A stretch of DNA of 64,000 bases from Yarrowia lipolytica (GCF_001761485.1 NC_090771.1:1674001-1738000), one strand, 5' to 3'; positions 12,351 to 23,549 are shown, numbered from the stretch's first letter. The notes: generated by a model from the letters alone, not told the origin. Numbers and translations are program-made.

Positions 12351-15338
12351 ATGGACACGAAACGAAGCCTTTCAGGGGCTCCCCCCAGTCCTCGCAAATG
12401 GACACAAAAGCGGGTCAAGACGGACTCATTACTTGAAGACAGTCGCCTGTTCAGACCCACTTCGCCGCTCAAGTGGCACAGAAAGAAGGCTGGAATCCGC
12501 CCAAAGATTTCTGCTCCTCTGGAGGCTGCCAACACAAAATTTTATACCCCTGCTGGCAGCCCCCGAACCGACGCCGGTGGGTTTGCATACAACGTGGAGT
12601 TGCCTCATTCATTTACCTTCAACCACTCCAGCATCTTCCACGAGCACCTTTCGGACTCTGATAAGTCTCGGGAGGAGAAGGAGAGAGTCTTCAATGTCTC
12701 TGTTGACTCCTTTTCTAAGAGCATGGAGATGCTGAAGCAGACGGGTACTGCCTCCAGCAGTCGACTGAATCTGTCAATGCGGCCGCTGGCTCCTCTCGCA
12801 TTGTCTTCTGTCCCCCCTCTTGATATTCCTCATGAGCTGATGCAGCACAACCGCGAGAGCCCCTCGGACGACGAGTTTCATGACACCAGAACGTCATTCC
12901 GACACAGTATGGTATCTCTTCATGGCCTCACCGACATTAACAACGAGATCAACGACATCAATGCGCAGATTCAGGACATTAATCAACAAATTCGGGGCAT
13001 TGGAGAGGTGGATAATATTGTCACAGTCTCGGCAATTGCACCAGTTGAACAGATGGTGACTGCCAAGATGGACACCACTCCTGACAGTGTCAACACAGAA
13101 AATATTCTCGACGAGTTGTCTTCTCTACAGCATGAGGATGAGGAGGATGCGGAGGAGGGCGAGGGTGAGGATGAGCAGGTCGTGGAGCAGAGTTCAGAGA
13201 GTGCTGCCGCAGCTGCTGAGGAGGAGGACGACTCATTACGGCCTCTGGAGTACGATCTAGGCAATGGACCCAAAGCTTCAATGCCACGATTCCCCACTTC
13301 TTCGACGTTGGGTACTCTCGTTGATGACTCTGATAAGCAGAAGACTGTCACTGCTGCAGCGGCAGCAAACATTGCATCTCCCCGATCGTTCGCAACTTCA
13401 GCTTCTGCTCGGACTCTGTTTGCTGATCGGTTCATTGATCCCGAAAGCATCAGAGACAGCATTCGGGTTGTGGATATTAGTGTTCGAGATGATGATGAGG
13501 AGGAGGACCCGAGGGAGGAAGAAGGACGCCACGAGGGACAACCGCACCAACAGGAGCAGGAGGAACCAGAGACCAGTAACGACGACTCGTCTTCTGCTCT
13601 CAACTCTTCTTCTGTCATCGCATCTACCCCCATCGAGCTTTCTCATGCTAATCTCCCCACTAACCTTTTCCGAACCCACCAAGACCGATCCAAGTACACC
13701 GAGTCTGGTATCCTTGACAACCGCGTGTCTCTCATTTCCACTGGAGACAAGTATCCTCTCGATATCGACAATGTTTCACCTGTCAGAGGAGTTGATGAGC
13801 CTTCTTTTTCTCTCCGAGATGTTCCCATCGAGACTTCTCATCGAGACGACTATGTCTTTGAGCAGATGAAGCAGGAAGAGGATGGACTTGAGGGTGGGCT
13901 TGCACCCGCCGTTTCGTCGACTTCTCGACCCATTTCCTCGGTTTCGACCCACTCCTCCTCTCTTGCTGGCACTGCTTCCTCCACAGACTCTCTTGGCATC
14001 CATTTCGCACCCCCAGACTTGCTGTCTCAGCCTCTGGGCTTCAAGATGGTGTCCAACGACATGGGTGGCTGCTCATCTTCGGATGATTCAGCTGTTCATC
14101 ATACCAACGAGGCCACCGAACGAGCCATTCCCTTGGGTAATTTTGCCAACAGCTCGTTTGCGGAGCTCAATTCTGGCGACTACCAGTTCCCAGACATTGA
14201 GGTGGATGAACCCCAAGAGCCCCAAATGAGCCAGGTCGCTCCTGAGACTCCAATGTCGGTCCATTCTCAGCAGTTCTCGTATCCTCCTTCGTTGTCATAC
14301 TCTCCCGCCTCCATGGAAGAGCCAATCATGCATCCCCCTCGTTCATATGTTCCGTTTGTGTTTCGATCTCGAGAGCTCGACGAGAAGGACCAGGGTCTGT
14401 ATGCGCAGAATAACACAGTTTTTGTTAATAACGCCTTCATTCCCTTCTATCCTTCCCCCGAGAATTCTCCTCAGTTCCCCAACATCAACTCGTTCCCCGA
14501 GGTGAGAGGAGTCTCTAACAAGGAGCCTCCCAAAGAGTATCTTGAGTTGAAGGCTGAGCGAGATAAGGAGATTGCCCGTCTGACTCGCGAGTTTGAAGAG
14601 CGAGACAAACAGCTTCTGGCTAAGGGAGTTGGTAAGGACACTAGCCCAGATGTGTTCAATATTCCTGCCACTCCTGCTCCTCTCCGAGTTCGAAAGCAAC
14701 GAAAGGACAGACCCATCAGTGATCGACCTCTCAGTGAGGTTCCTCAGATCCCCAAGCGATCTGCTTCTCGACGGTCCTCTAAGCGGTCTTCCTTGATCCC
14801 CTCTTCAGAGACTTATCATACTGATTTGGATGCTATTGAGCCTCTTCCCATGATTGATGCTTCTCGCATCGAGCCGGAGGTTGAGGTTGAGGAGAAACAG
14901 GCCGAGGTTCTTTCCCCTTCTCTGTCGCAACAGCGACAGGCTTCCGCTGGTTCTACAGGTACTGTCATTCGACATCCTCTTCAGAACCAATTCCCTTCCC
15001 TTCCAGACAACCAGATGTTGTTTATGACCCGAACTGGTCAGAAGCAAAACTTTGGCAAGATCCAGCCCCTCAAGAGCAACCCAGGAGGCACACATTTGTA
15101 CGATCTTGAAGCCCAGAAAGAGAACAACATGTGTCGAGACTCGATTTCGCTGTTGATGCTGTTTCTGTTCTTCTTCATGCCTCCTCTTTGGCTGGCTATG
15201 GGTCTTGGATACCTAGATTCGGTAGCAGGAGAGGTCAAGCAGTCTCACAAGAAGGCGGCGTTGGCGTTAGGAGGAACCATGATGGTGGCTGTGGTTGTTG
15301 GCATATCGGTAGGATTAGGAGTTGGTCTGACGAGGTAG
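12351..15338 (+). CDS. Large disordered protein with two C-terminal membrane helices (possibly Bud8/Bud9-like)
   Basis: The ATG at 12351 gives 995 residues; the frame is open slightly upstream but has no earlier ATG. Most of the chain is Ser/Pro-rich and probably disordered. It has an Ile/Asn/Asp heptad-like stretch near residues 205-225, a strongly acidic tract near 265-295, and a short charged coiled coil near 745-775. The C-terminus holds two hydrophobic helices, about 931-955 (LLMLFLFFFMPPLWLAMGLG) and 970-993. A basic loop (KQSHKK) separates them, and the chain ends just after the second helix. A long soluble head with two C-terminal helices recalls the yeast bud-site markers Bud8 and Bud9, and the HLYDLE motif before the first helix is suggestive. 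I recognise no enzymatic motif. The gene is secure; the function is a weak inference. Confidence 0.8.
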   Translation: MDTKRSLSGAPPSPRKWTQKRVKTDSLLEDSRLFRPTSPLKWHRKKAGIRPKISAPLEAANTKFYTPAGSPRTDAGGFAYNVELPHSFTFNHSSIFHEHLSDSDKSREEKERVFNVSVDSFSKSMEMLKQTGTASSSRLNLSMRPLAPLALSSVPPLDIPHELMQHNRESPSDDEFHDTRTSFRHSMVSLHGLTDINNEINDINAQIQDINQQIRGIGEVDNIVTVSAIAPVEQMVTAKMDTTPDSVNTENILDELSSLQHEDEEDAEEGEGEDEQVVEQSSESAAAAAEEEDDSLRPLEYDLGNGPKASMPRFPTSSTLGTLVDDSDKQKTVTAAAAANIASPRSFATSASARTLFADRFIDPESIRDSIRVVDISVRDDDEEEDPREEEGRHEGQPHQQEQEEPETSNDDSSSALNSSSVIASTPIELSHANLPTNLFRTHQDRSKYTESGILDNRVSLISTGDKYPLDIDNVSPVRGVDEPSFSLRDVPIETSHRDDYVFEQMKQEEDGLEGGLAPAVSSTSRPISSVSTHSSSLAGTASSTDSLGIHFAPPDLLSQPLGFKMVSNDMGGCSSSDDSAVHHTNEATERAIPLGNFANSSFAELNSGDYQFPDIEVDEPQEPQMSQVAPETPMSVHSQQFSYPPSLSYSPASMEEPIMHPPRSYVPFVFRSRELDEKDQGLYAQNNTVFVNNAFIPFYPSPENSPQFPNINSFPEVRGVSNKEPPKEYLELKAERDKEIARLTREFEERDKQLLAKGVGKDTSPDVFNIPATPAPLRVRKQRKDRPISDRPLSEVPQIPKRSASRRSSKRSSLIPSSETYHTDLDAIEPLPMIDASRIEPEVEVEEKQAEVLSPSLSQQRQASAGSTGTVIRHPLQNQFPSLPDNQMLFMTRTGQKQNFGKIQPLKSNPGGTHLYDLEAQKENNMCRDSISLLMLFLFFFMPPLWLAMGLGYLDSVAGEVKQSHKKAALALGGTMMVAVVVGISVGLGVGLTR

Positions 15339-18301
15339 TAGTGGTTGCTGGCGTTTTAACGAGACGTTAGCCGTGGCTTTTGTCACATCTTTGCTGATAA
15401 TTCAGCCGTGATCTTCATATTCCTATGATCACATCTTCCCTTGCTGTTCATTCAGCCGTGATCGCTTCTGATCTCATTGTTCCCACGACTACTACACAAG
15501 ACACAAGACTGCTGTTCATGCAGCCGTGGCTGTCACACCATGGCAGCTGCATTGGAACTACCGGTTGCATTCTACCACAATACAAGACGACACTTACTTA
15601 CATTTAGTCCATCAGTCATTACTGAGCATTTAGCATAATACCAATTTATTTATGATCTTAACGAATATGAGTATCATCGATGATGTACTGTAGTTATACG
15701 AGCACTTGTATTGTACATACACTGTTCAAGGATTAGACGGCATGACATATGGTAAATGAAATAATAAGCCATGAAGTTGTATATGTAGACGTAGGTAGTG
15801 TTCGGAGACATACATATAATACATAGACCGGTATGTACAGTATGTAGTATATAACTAATTGTAGTCTTACAAGCACGTACCAGTGTCAGCCGCATGTACT
15901 TCCGGCGAGAATATGTATTTGGACTGTATCTCAGAAGACTACAAGGGATTGGAAGAACAAACAAAACGCACAGTAAGGCATCTGATGATATATATCATGT
16001 GATCAGGCATCAGAACAAGAATCTCCACAGTGGGGTTTCTGAGACATGAGACATATGACGTCGGACTGCTTCGATCGAGGCACCCAGACGAAGGGTCCCT
16101 GTAACCCTTTTACACGCCGCACAGACCATTGCTGTTCGATCGCATGACAGGGACAGTATAATCTACTCTTACTACTTGTAGTATGTGTTGTAAAATTGTG
16201 TCTGTTACCACGTGCAAAATGTTTCTCAAAGCCAAGTTTCATGTGACAAGCTCCAGAAAGGATCTAATACGGAGATGTAGAGAGATACACGAAAGCACGG
16301 GCATGGGTTTGTTTGTACGGCAGGGGCATTACTAATAGTGCCACATGATGTATTAATAATCATATGGTCGTGTGGTCGTTTGGCTAGACTCCTATTCCGC
16401 AATGTGACCCCTCCGGATATGCCGGATGACGAAAACTGGGGTAGACAGTCTGACAAAGCGGAGAGTCCATTGCTCATGCAGCTCCGGTTTGTCCCGTGAG
16501 GTTCCGACAAGGGAATGCATGCATTTTCGGAAGTGGCGGCCGAGAAGATAGCGACAAAGAGAAAGACCACGAGACTGTATTGATATTCATTGTGTGGGTT
16601 ATTATCTGGACAGTATTTCCGTGCGTGTGCCCACCGAGTTGACCAATCAGATCACTACATCTGGGTGGGGGTCGTGGGAGGTTGGGAGAGTTTTTTCGTG
16701 GGGGTCACTCTGTCGTTCATGTGCTTCACCACATGGTGGATAGACACCGGATGAACTTTGGCGAATATACTGTACGTTAGGGAGGTGTGTCAGTAGGAAA
16801 GACATGTTGCAGGGCTAGTGTATAGCAGTCATCTAAGATAGAGAGGCTGAAAGTGAGGCTGAGACAGCAATAACAGCTACCGTGTTGATCTCTTGGGTAT
16901 TTGTAATCAGCACGGTCTCCCATTCACTGTATGGTCGTGACAGTATTACAGCTGTACGCTCTTTATTATCGGAGCCAAAACCAGCTCATCCGTGTGAGGG
17001 AAATTGTATACAACCACATACATAGGATGTTTGACGCTGAGCTCCGATTGGGAGGCTGCCACAATGGGCGGGCCGTAATTGAATTACGCCTTGTCGGCTT
17101 CTGTCAAGCGCATAGTGGCTCCAAGCGAGAGGTATTTCTCTGGCCAAAAGCACTGCAAAATCCTGCAAAAAGCACTGCAATGCGGGCTTTGAAAAGCGAG
17201 ACCTACTGTAGTGGGTCTGTTTAGGCCGTGTGAAGCAATACGACACTGGTAACGGGACTATGATATCGCCAACGGGGTTGTAATAAAGGTGTCGTGGATG
17301 GTTCCCCACTATTGGTCGCGTTGCCCATTTCCCCCTCACCGAGACCGTATGGTTTAATCTGAGGTTGTCGATCCTGGACGACGACATCCGGGTGCCATGC
17401 GGCGAGAATAAACTGGGAGAAGAGCGCAAAATGGAAGTGAAAAAAGAAGCACATTTTTTTAAGACCACTTGACCAGGAAATATAGACAAAAAACTACGTA
17501 GAAAAACTATAGTTGCACACAAATATACTGGTTGGTTCACCCCCGAGCTCCCACCGTCAATTACACTGTCCTTATTATCCCCTATCAATGTCTATCCGTG
17601 TAACGTTACACTGCAGTTGATGAACATTGACATTCAGGGACAAGATAGCCCACTGAAGAAAGCACCCAGTGAGAGCAGAGAAAGAGAGAGAGGCAGTGTA
17701 AAGCGAATATCGATTTTCCGGACATTCGCCTCACGAGCCGGAAGTATTCATCCGGGGGAACAAGCAGTCCCGCTTCAGACACGTTACCCCGTAATTACTG
17801 AATCTCTTTTCCCCATCTATGTTGGTACCCCTCCCCCTCATTAATCACGTTCCATTGAGCTCGAATAACTACAATGCTGCTGCTGACTGACTCAAAGGTT
17901 ATCCTTTTTTTTTGTTTCCCTTTCTTAGTGGCTCTAGACCGGTACATAATCGTGCTTTGGGTTTCAACTGTCATGGCTTTGGAGGTAAATCGAAAAAGTG
18001 GCCAAGTGTAGGGGCGCAGTTTTTGGGGCATCTTGTGTGGGGAAGGGTGGATTTTATTATATTAATCAATTCACTGGAGTTAGGGCTTCTGAAGAATCTG
18101 GTTATTTTCCCAGCACTACCACAGTTGGCTCAATAATATGCATCTTCAAATATCTCTCACTCGGCACCCTGCAAGGGACAAAGCCGTTTTTTAGCTTTTC
18201 AAGGCGATGTGAAATTCGGTTTGATGAAAGAAGCGGCACGTATATATATCCAGGTGGTCTGGCTGGGTCAGGACCATCACCAAATACAAACCTCCACAAC
18301 T
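15339..18301. other. Intergenic
   Basis: These 3.0 kb hold no convincing gene. The longest frame, on the minus strand at 16986-17588, lacks an ATG at its head and has no recognisable motif. GTAC-type words occur around 15685-15850. A TATA tract at 18241-18249 serves the next gene. Confidence 0.5.
18241..18249 (+). promoter_or_regulatory. TATA box of the HIE-repeat gene
   Basis: TATATATAT lies 53-61 bases before the ATG at 18302. This spacing supports starting the protein there rather than at in-frame codons upstream of or within the TATA region. Confidence 0.5.
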
Positions 18302-18907
18302 ATGCTAATGTCATACGCCACAGCACGCACTCTCCCGTACGCCTTTCCGAAGGCCGAGCACCACCATATCGAACACATTGAACACATTGAACACATTGAA
18401 CACATTGAACATTTTGAACGCAATGACCATCAACACATTGAGCACATCGAGCACATCGAGCACATTGACAACACTCACGACATTGGGTACGAAGTGGAAT
18501 ATGTCGAATTTGCTGAAGAGGTATCTGAGATCTCTCTCTCTGATTCTGAAACGGAACGCTCTTCGGTATGTTCTATGCCAGAGACGTGTGCCACTTCTGT
18601 TTCCGATCTCGACGACGATTACATGAGCGCAGAGACCGTGGCTGAACTGGCTAACAACAAGAACAAGCTTGTGGTTGTTATCGATAGCGCCGTATACGAT
18701 CTGAGCGACTACAAGGCACAAAACGGACTAGTGCAAATGGTGCTGAAGTCTCTGAATGGCACAGACGCTTCGTGGCAGTTCTGGAGAATGAACACCCGAC
18801 AGCAATGGGAGGAGATTCAGAAGTTTCGAATCGGAGTGTCAACAGGAGTCCCCACCAAGTACAGCCCGCCTCGAGAGCGCTTCTTCTCTCTAAGAAGAGT
18901 CTACTGA
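18302..18907 (+). CDS. His-Ile-Glu repeat protein with a heme-less cytochrome b5-like domain
   Basis: Starting at the ATG at 18302 (a second in-frame ATG follows at 18308) gives 201 residues. Residues ~20-56 are (His-Ile-Glu)n repeats in two runs, encoded by a 9-bp DNA repeat at 18362-18475. An acidic Ser-rich linker follows. Residues ~120-180 look like a cytochrome b5 fold: VVVIDSAVYDLSDY matches the opening strand and helix, and GTDASWQF matches the GKDAT-F motif. The HPGG loop and the second heme histidine are absent (KAQNG and NTRQQW stand in their places), so heme is probably not bound. The end is basic. No signal peptide or membrane segment is seen. The His/Glu repeats could bind metal ions, which is inference. 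I do not recognise a named family. Confidence 0.72.
   Translation: MLMSYATARTLPYAFPKAEHHHIEHIEHIEHIEHIEHFERNDHQHIEHIEHIEHIDNTHDIGYEVEYVEFAEEVSEISLSDSETERSSVCSMPETCATSVSDLDDDYMSAETVAELANNKNKLVVVIDSAVYDLSDYKAQNGLVQMVLKSLNGTDASWQFWRMNTRQQWEEIQKFRIGVSTGVPTKYSPPRERFFSLRRVY
18362..18475 (+). repeat. 9-bp coding minisatellite (CACATTGAA family)
   Basis: Units of CACATTGAA or CACATCGAG are repeated in two runs of about five and four copies, separated by a diverged ~25-nt spacer. The unit length is a multiple of three, so copy-number changes keep the frame of the host gene. Confidence 0.85.
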
Positions 18908-20413
18908 TCATTTTTTTGACAGGTGTGGAGAAGACGGACAGGACGAGGAGAAGCATTAGACGAACTGGAGTCGTCACACTAACATATTTATAGCATGCAT
19001 TACCAATCACACATAACCAAGAGGCAGTAGGCTAAGTATTCCAGTAGGTGCCTGTCGGGAGTAGTCGGAGGTTTAGGGGGGATGTACTGTACAAGTATCA
19101 GTACTCTCAGTCGAAAGTATGGCTACAATAGTTGATAAACAGCTCACAGAATGTAATTATGCCAGCTAAATATACCAACTATCAAAAGACTGTGCTTTGT
19201 AATGCTCATAATTATACTTGGGGGTCTTAAGTACACACATTTATTGCCTGTTGTCTCTACACGGCAACCCAAGTGAAACATGTTTCAGTGACAACGGCGA
19301 GCAAAGAACGGCTTTACAGCAAAGCAATCATAAAGGGGAGTTTGCGACACATAACAGACTCACCAAAATGAGTGTGGAAGCCTCACAGACGTCCAATGCG
19401 ACATTACTTACTGAGCCATATTAGCTAGTCCTAAATATGATTGGGGTGAGAGGAGAAATAATGTGTGTACAGGTATGCTCACTTGAGTAAGGGAACTACA
19501 ACCACGGCCCATCCGTGCTCAGCCACTTGTTCACGATAACTGCGCAGGCAACATATGCTCATACCCCTCCCCCACTTCACATGAAAAACCGGTGTCAGTG
19601 TCCTGGCAAAAGTTAGCCTCGGCGACCAGGGTCGCCTGCCTACCGATGTTATGCAGCAGGTTATCATTGTTATCGGTGTTATCGGTGTTATCGGGACTAT
19701 CTGCGGTCACGGGCATATGTGTGGCCGATATTCCGACAGTGCACCAGCTTGCGAGCCGCGGCTTTTTCGGCTAGCGCAATTTATGGGGCTTTTCCTTTTA
19801 GAGCCCTTCCATGTGGTTTGACACCTTTGCAACCGCCGTTGTCCTTGCACCAGTAGCCGTTTTTGTCCATTCGAAATAGACTATGAGAGAGCGAGGCATT
19901 GGGAGAGTCAAGGCAATGGAGGGGGGAGCCGTTTCGTCGAGGACTGAGCTATGTACTGTAGCACCTCAACAGAAGTACGAGAACATAACATACTTAGAAT
20001 GTTGGTACAATATACAGAACACTGCTACAGGAAACACCCATTATATATAACTTTTTTTCTTTTGGTAGATACACAGATATCACACAGAGACAGACACTCA
20101 CAACGTTTGCACCCAATAACTTGCTCCGCCAACATGACAACACATGTCAAATGCATAGTATGATTGGTAACATGAGTGTAGAAACGAATACAACTACCGG
20201 TAGAGGTCTGTTGATGACAAAAAAATATATATTTACAGGCAAACCACATCGCAAATACCTTTTAGTCTGGTTACTATCACGTCCAAAACAGCCTCCAAGA
20301 CTCGCTACACCCCCACCCCGCACGTGACCCTAACCCAAGATAAGCGCGCAACCAAACCTACACACCAGACTAAATATCGGACTCTCAAGACTCGTCTACA
20401 CAGTCACTCTACC
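18908..20413. other. Intergenic, with SIP5 promoter
   Basis: No gene is seen in these 1.5 kb. A small tandem repeat of TTATCGGTG-type units occurs at 19660-19692. A CACGTGAC element (20321-20328) lies about 90 bases before the SIP5 ATG. Confidence 0.5.
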
Positions 20414-21907
20414 ATGGGAAACGTTCCGGGAAAAGAACAGCAGGTGCGCAACGCACGGTCCGTTTCTGAGGACTACCACCGCGAAGGCCAGGTCAGATCC
20501 AAGAGGCCCTCTGCGCCTCGAGAAAAAAAGCGGGAGCCAAGAGTCTTTGTAGACCCCAATGAACAAGTGGATGGTGGCTATCTGGTGCCTCAGGGAGTCT
20601 ACACCGGACCACAGGATTTCGACATTCTTGTTGTCAAGAGCCTGATGACTAGTCGCAAGCTTGCACCGTTTTTCAAGGGTCTACAGGACTATGAGGAGGA
20701 ATGGACTGATCATCAACTTATGGCTGCCATTAGGGGCTTTCCTATCCCCAGTGCAGCATCAGAATCGCCTACAACCGAATCTACAGACACAAAAGACGCT
20801 TCAGCTTCCACCTCAACCCCTCACGCAATTTCCACACCTTCACATCTGTCGCCACCTACAGCTCCTCCTCAGGTGGCCATCTCGCCTCCCCGACACACTT
20901 TGTCATCGAACAACCCGTTCAGAGACCCGTTGGAGCATATGTCGCATCTGAGAATCGATCTGGACAACACCACGTTTTCCCAGAGCGCCCCAACACCGTC
21001 GTGGATGCGTTCCGGAGAACCCGATCAGGAGGACGGGGACGAACTCATAAACCCAGGCATTCTACAGTCCCCACCAAGCAGGGAGGCTCCCAAGCCACCA
21101 CCCTCACGACAACGGGCCAAAACGCTCACCAACAAAGAGCCCCCGCTTATGGTCAAAATCTACAGAGACCCCATCGAGTGTCCCATTTGTTTTCTGTACT
21201 ACCCAAACTCGCTCAACATGACCCGATGCTGTGCCCAGCCCATTTGCTCCGAGTGTTTTGTGCAAATGAAGCGAGCTGAACCTCATCCTCGACATGACGA
21301 GCCTGAACCTGACACGTTGCTGGGACAGCTGGATCTCATCTCCGAGCCCACAGCCTGTCCCTACTGTGCTATGTCCGACTTTGGAGTAGTGTATTCGCCT
21401 CGACACGGCCCCGGAGCCAAGGCTGCAGGAGCCAACAGTGCTGATGCCGCTGCAGCCAAAGGGAACGGTGACGAGTCTGCTATTGATGATTCGGGAGACT
21501 CATCAGACGGCATTGACACCACCAACATGGACGATGTGGCTGACAAGCTAATGCACATGTCCGGTGCAAAGCGTCGATCGTCCATCAGTGTCACCAACCC
21601 CAACGTCGTGACCGTTGATCGTGTGCGACCCGACTGGTCAAAGACGCTGGCTGCTGCTCGAGCTAGAGCTGCACGAAAGGCTGCTACTGCCAACGCTCTT
21701 CATGCCACGGCTTTTGTGGAAGGAGGCAATGGGGAGGTGGCTGGATCATCTAGATCATCGCGACGAACCCGCCAAAACCACGAACAACGGCAGGCTGCCC
21801 GTGCTCAGGAGTTGGAGCAGATCATGCTCTCAGAGGCTATGCGTCTAAGTATGCTGGAGAGCCAAGAGGCGGAAGAGAAGCGCTCCAGGGAGCAGGAGAG
21901 CAAGTAG
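20414..21907 (+). CDS. SIP5: Sip5-like RING-type zinc-finger protein
   Basis: The start is the ATG at 20414 (context ACCATGG). It gives 497 residues beginning MGNVPGKE, where Gly2 is a likely N-myristoylation site; no ATG lies further upstream in the open frame. A treble-clef/RING-like zinc cluster begins at Cys256 (CPIC), continues with CCAQPICSECF and closes with CPYC about 80 residues later, interrupted by an acidic insert. This arrangement is typical of fungal Sip5. The middle is Ser/Thr/Pro-rich, and the C-terminus is a charged Ala/Arg/Glu-rich helix. In S. cerevisiae Sip5 interacts with the Snf1 kinase and the Reg1/Glc7 phosphatase in glucose signalling; that role here is by homology only. 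Identification rests on the N-terminus and zinc motif together. Confidence 0.82.
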   Translation: MGNVPGKEQQVRNARSVSEDYHREGQVRSKRPSAPREKKREPRVFVDPNEQVDGGYLVPQGVYTGPQDFDILVVKSLMTSRKLAPFFKGLQDYEEEWTDHQLMAAIRGFPIPSAASESPTTESTDTKDASASTSTPHAISTPSHLSPPTAPPQVAISPPRHTLSSNNPFRDPLEHMSHLRIDLDNTTFSQSAPTPSWMRSGEPDQEDGDELINPGILQSPPSREAPKPPPSRQRAKTLTNKEPPLMVKIYRDPIECPICFLYYPNSLNMTRCCAQPICSECFVQMKRAEPHPRHDEPEPDTLLGQLDLISEPTACPYCAMSDFGVVYSPRHGPGAKAAGANSADAAAAKGNGDESAIDDSGDSSDGIDTTNMDDVADKLMHMSGAKRRSSISVTNPNVVTVDRVRPDWSKTLAAARARAARKAATANALHATAFVEGGNGEVAGSSRSSRRTRQNHEQRQAARAQELEQIMLSEAMRLSMLESQEAEEKRSREQESK

Positions 21908-22835
21908 GAAGCAAGAGTCAGGTAAAAGCGTTTGAAAAAGTCTGCCACCAAGAGCAACTTTTCCACAACCAACGAATAGATATTTATATGCATAGCGTCG
22001 AGAGTTGTAGAGAGGGTTGTAGACAGACACTAGCAGTGGAAATAAGCCAATTGCGTGTATGAGATGGTATCTGAAGGCACGATACATTATCCAATTATAC
22101 AGTATTAACACATTACAATACAGTATGAGTAGCTACAATGTACGACGATACAGCTACTGTAGATGAGTTTAATGTTTATTGTAGCTACTTAGACCTTTCT
22201 ATTAGCAGACAGTATCCAGTTGAGCTATGTAACCAAAAGGATTCTGCCTCGTCATATATCCTCAATACCGGATAAGTAGCAACCTGGCAATCAGGGGCCT
22301 ACTACGTCGCCAAGGATCTACACTCTAGCCGCCGTAATTAATGCACTGCAGGGTCTGCAGAATGTCTTGTCTCAATTTGTGGTGCCTGCTTGAAGTGGGG
22401 TCGTATGTATATGGTACCTTGAGGGGAGATAACGTGAGACAGAAGAGTGGAAGGCGGTCTATAAGACAATTCTATCGGCTTTAAAACAATCATTGAGCAA
22501 TGACAATATTTGATTTAACATCTACAGTTCCCTTGGGAGGCTCATTTTCTCCTCTAAGGATAAATAATCAATGTATATTAATTGGTATGGTTAGAATACC
22601 CCATCTCTGGTGGTTTCGAATCTCACACCCAATATTCCACAGCTCTACTCCTCTTAAAAAACCCCTTTTTCATGGTGTATTTCCCAGCCAACTTTAAAAT
22701 TTAGGCACACGTGACTATCATCCCAATTTGGAAAACACGTCACACAAGGTTTTTCGAGCCCACTCCGGTGCAGCCCACAGTTTGGCGATTTCACCAGAGC
22801 TTCGAATTTTACGAACATATACACAACAAACGAAA
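21908..22835. other. Intergenic, RPP1 promoter
   Basis: No gene is seen in these 0.9 kb. A CACGTGAC element at 22708-22715 lies ~120 bases before the RPP1 ATG. GTAC-type words occur at 22125-22165. Confidence 0.5.
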
Positions 22836-23527
22836 ATGTCTGCTGACGCTCTTGTTTCTTACGCTGCCCTGATTCTGGCCGACGCTGAGGTCGAGATCTC
22901 TTCCGACAAGCTCATTGCTATCACCAAGGCCGCTGGCTCTCCCGTTGAGCAGGTGAGTGAAGGATTTTGAGGTGGATTTTGAGGTGGAATTTACGACATG
23001 AATTTGAGACGCAACGACAAAAATGAGTGGAAAGGTGGAGCTCCTTTACGACGGATTTGGAGCTCGATCTGTGGTTATTTGGGCATTGATCTGCTGTGGG
23101 TTGTGTTGGTTGTGTTTTAAGACGTGGTTCTGGTATGAAGGGTGATCTCTTATACAAGACTTCTGATATGACATGACATAACACGATGCACAGCTGAGAG
23201 ATTAACTGAAGAACTGCGTAACTACTTCGATAACCACAAAGGCATCACACCTGCTGTCCAATGTCATGAGTACCGTCTCTAGGATGTTTCTGGTAACACC
23301 ATTCCCCCGAACAACTACTAACCCCAGGTCTGGGCTGATGTCTTCGCCAAGGCTCTTGCCGGCAAGGACCTCAAGGAGATCCTCTTCAACATTGGTGCCT
23401 CTGGCCCCCGCCGCCGCCGCCCCCTGCCGCTGCTGCCGCTGGCTCTGCCGATGCCCCCGCTGCCGAGGAGGCTGAGGAGGAGAAGGACGAGTCCGATGAC
23501 GACATGGGCTTCGGTCTCTTTGACTAA
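22836..23527 (+). CDS. RPP1: 60S acidic ribosomal protein P1 (frame does not close in the hinge)
   Basis: Exon 1 is 22836-22952 (39 codons, [20 protein letters not shown]...). The intron 22953-23327 (375 nt) has donor GTGAGT and ends ACTAACCCCAG. Exon 2 starts at 23328 with [19 protein letters not shown]. This is the N-terminal domain of P1, part of the ribosomal stalk that recruits elongation factors. The conserved tail [13 protein letters not shown] is encoded just before the stop at 23525-23527, but in another frame. The joined exons total 317 nt, two more than a multiple of three. The shift lies in the C-rich hinge at about 23404-23426. Read literally, the protein gains an Arg/Pro/Leu-rich tail and stops at 23547-23549 (112 aa) without the stalk tail. 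An error in the C-run is the simplest explanation. Confidence 0.85.
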
Positions 23528-23549
23528 GCGCCTTTTTCATGAATTGTAA

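Noticed and set aside
16986-17588. 200-codon open frame on the minus strand
   Set aside because: It has no ATG at its head, no recognisable motif, and a composition rich in Ser, Arg and Cys like other noise frames.
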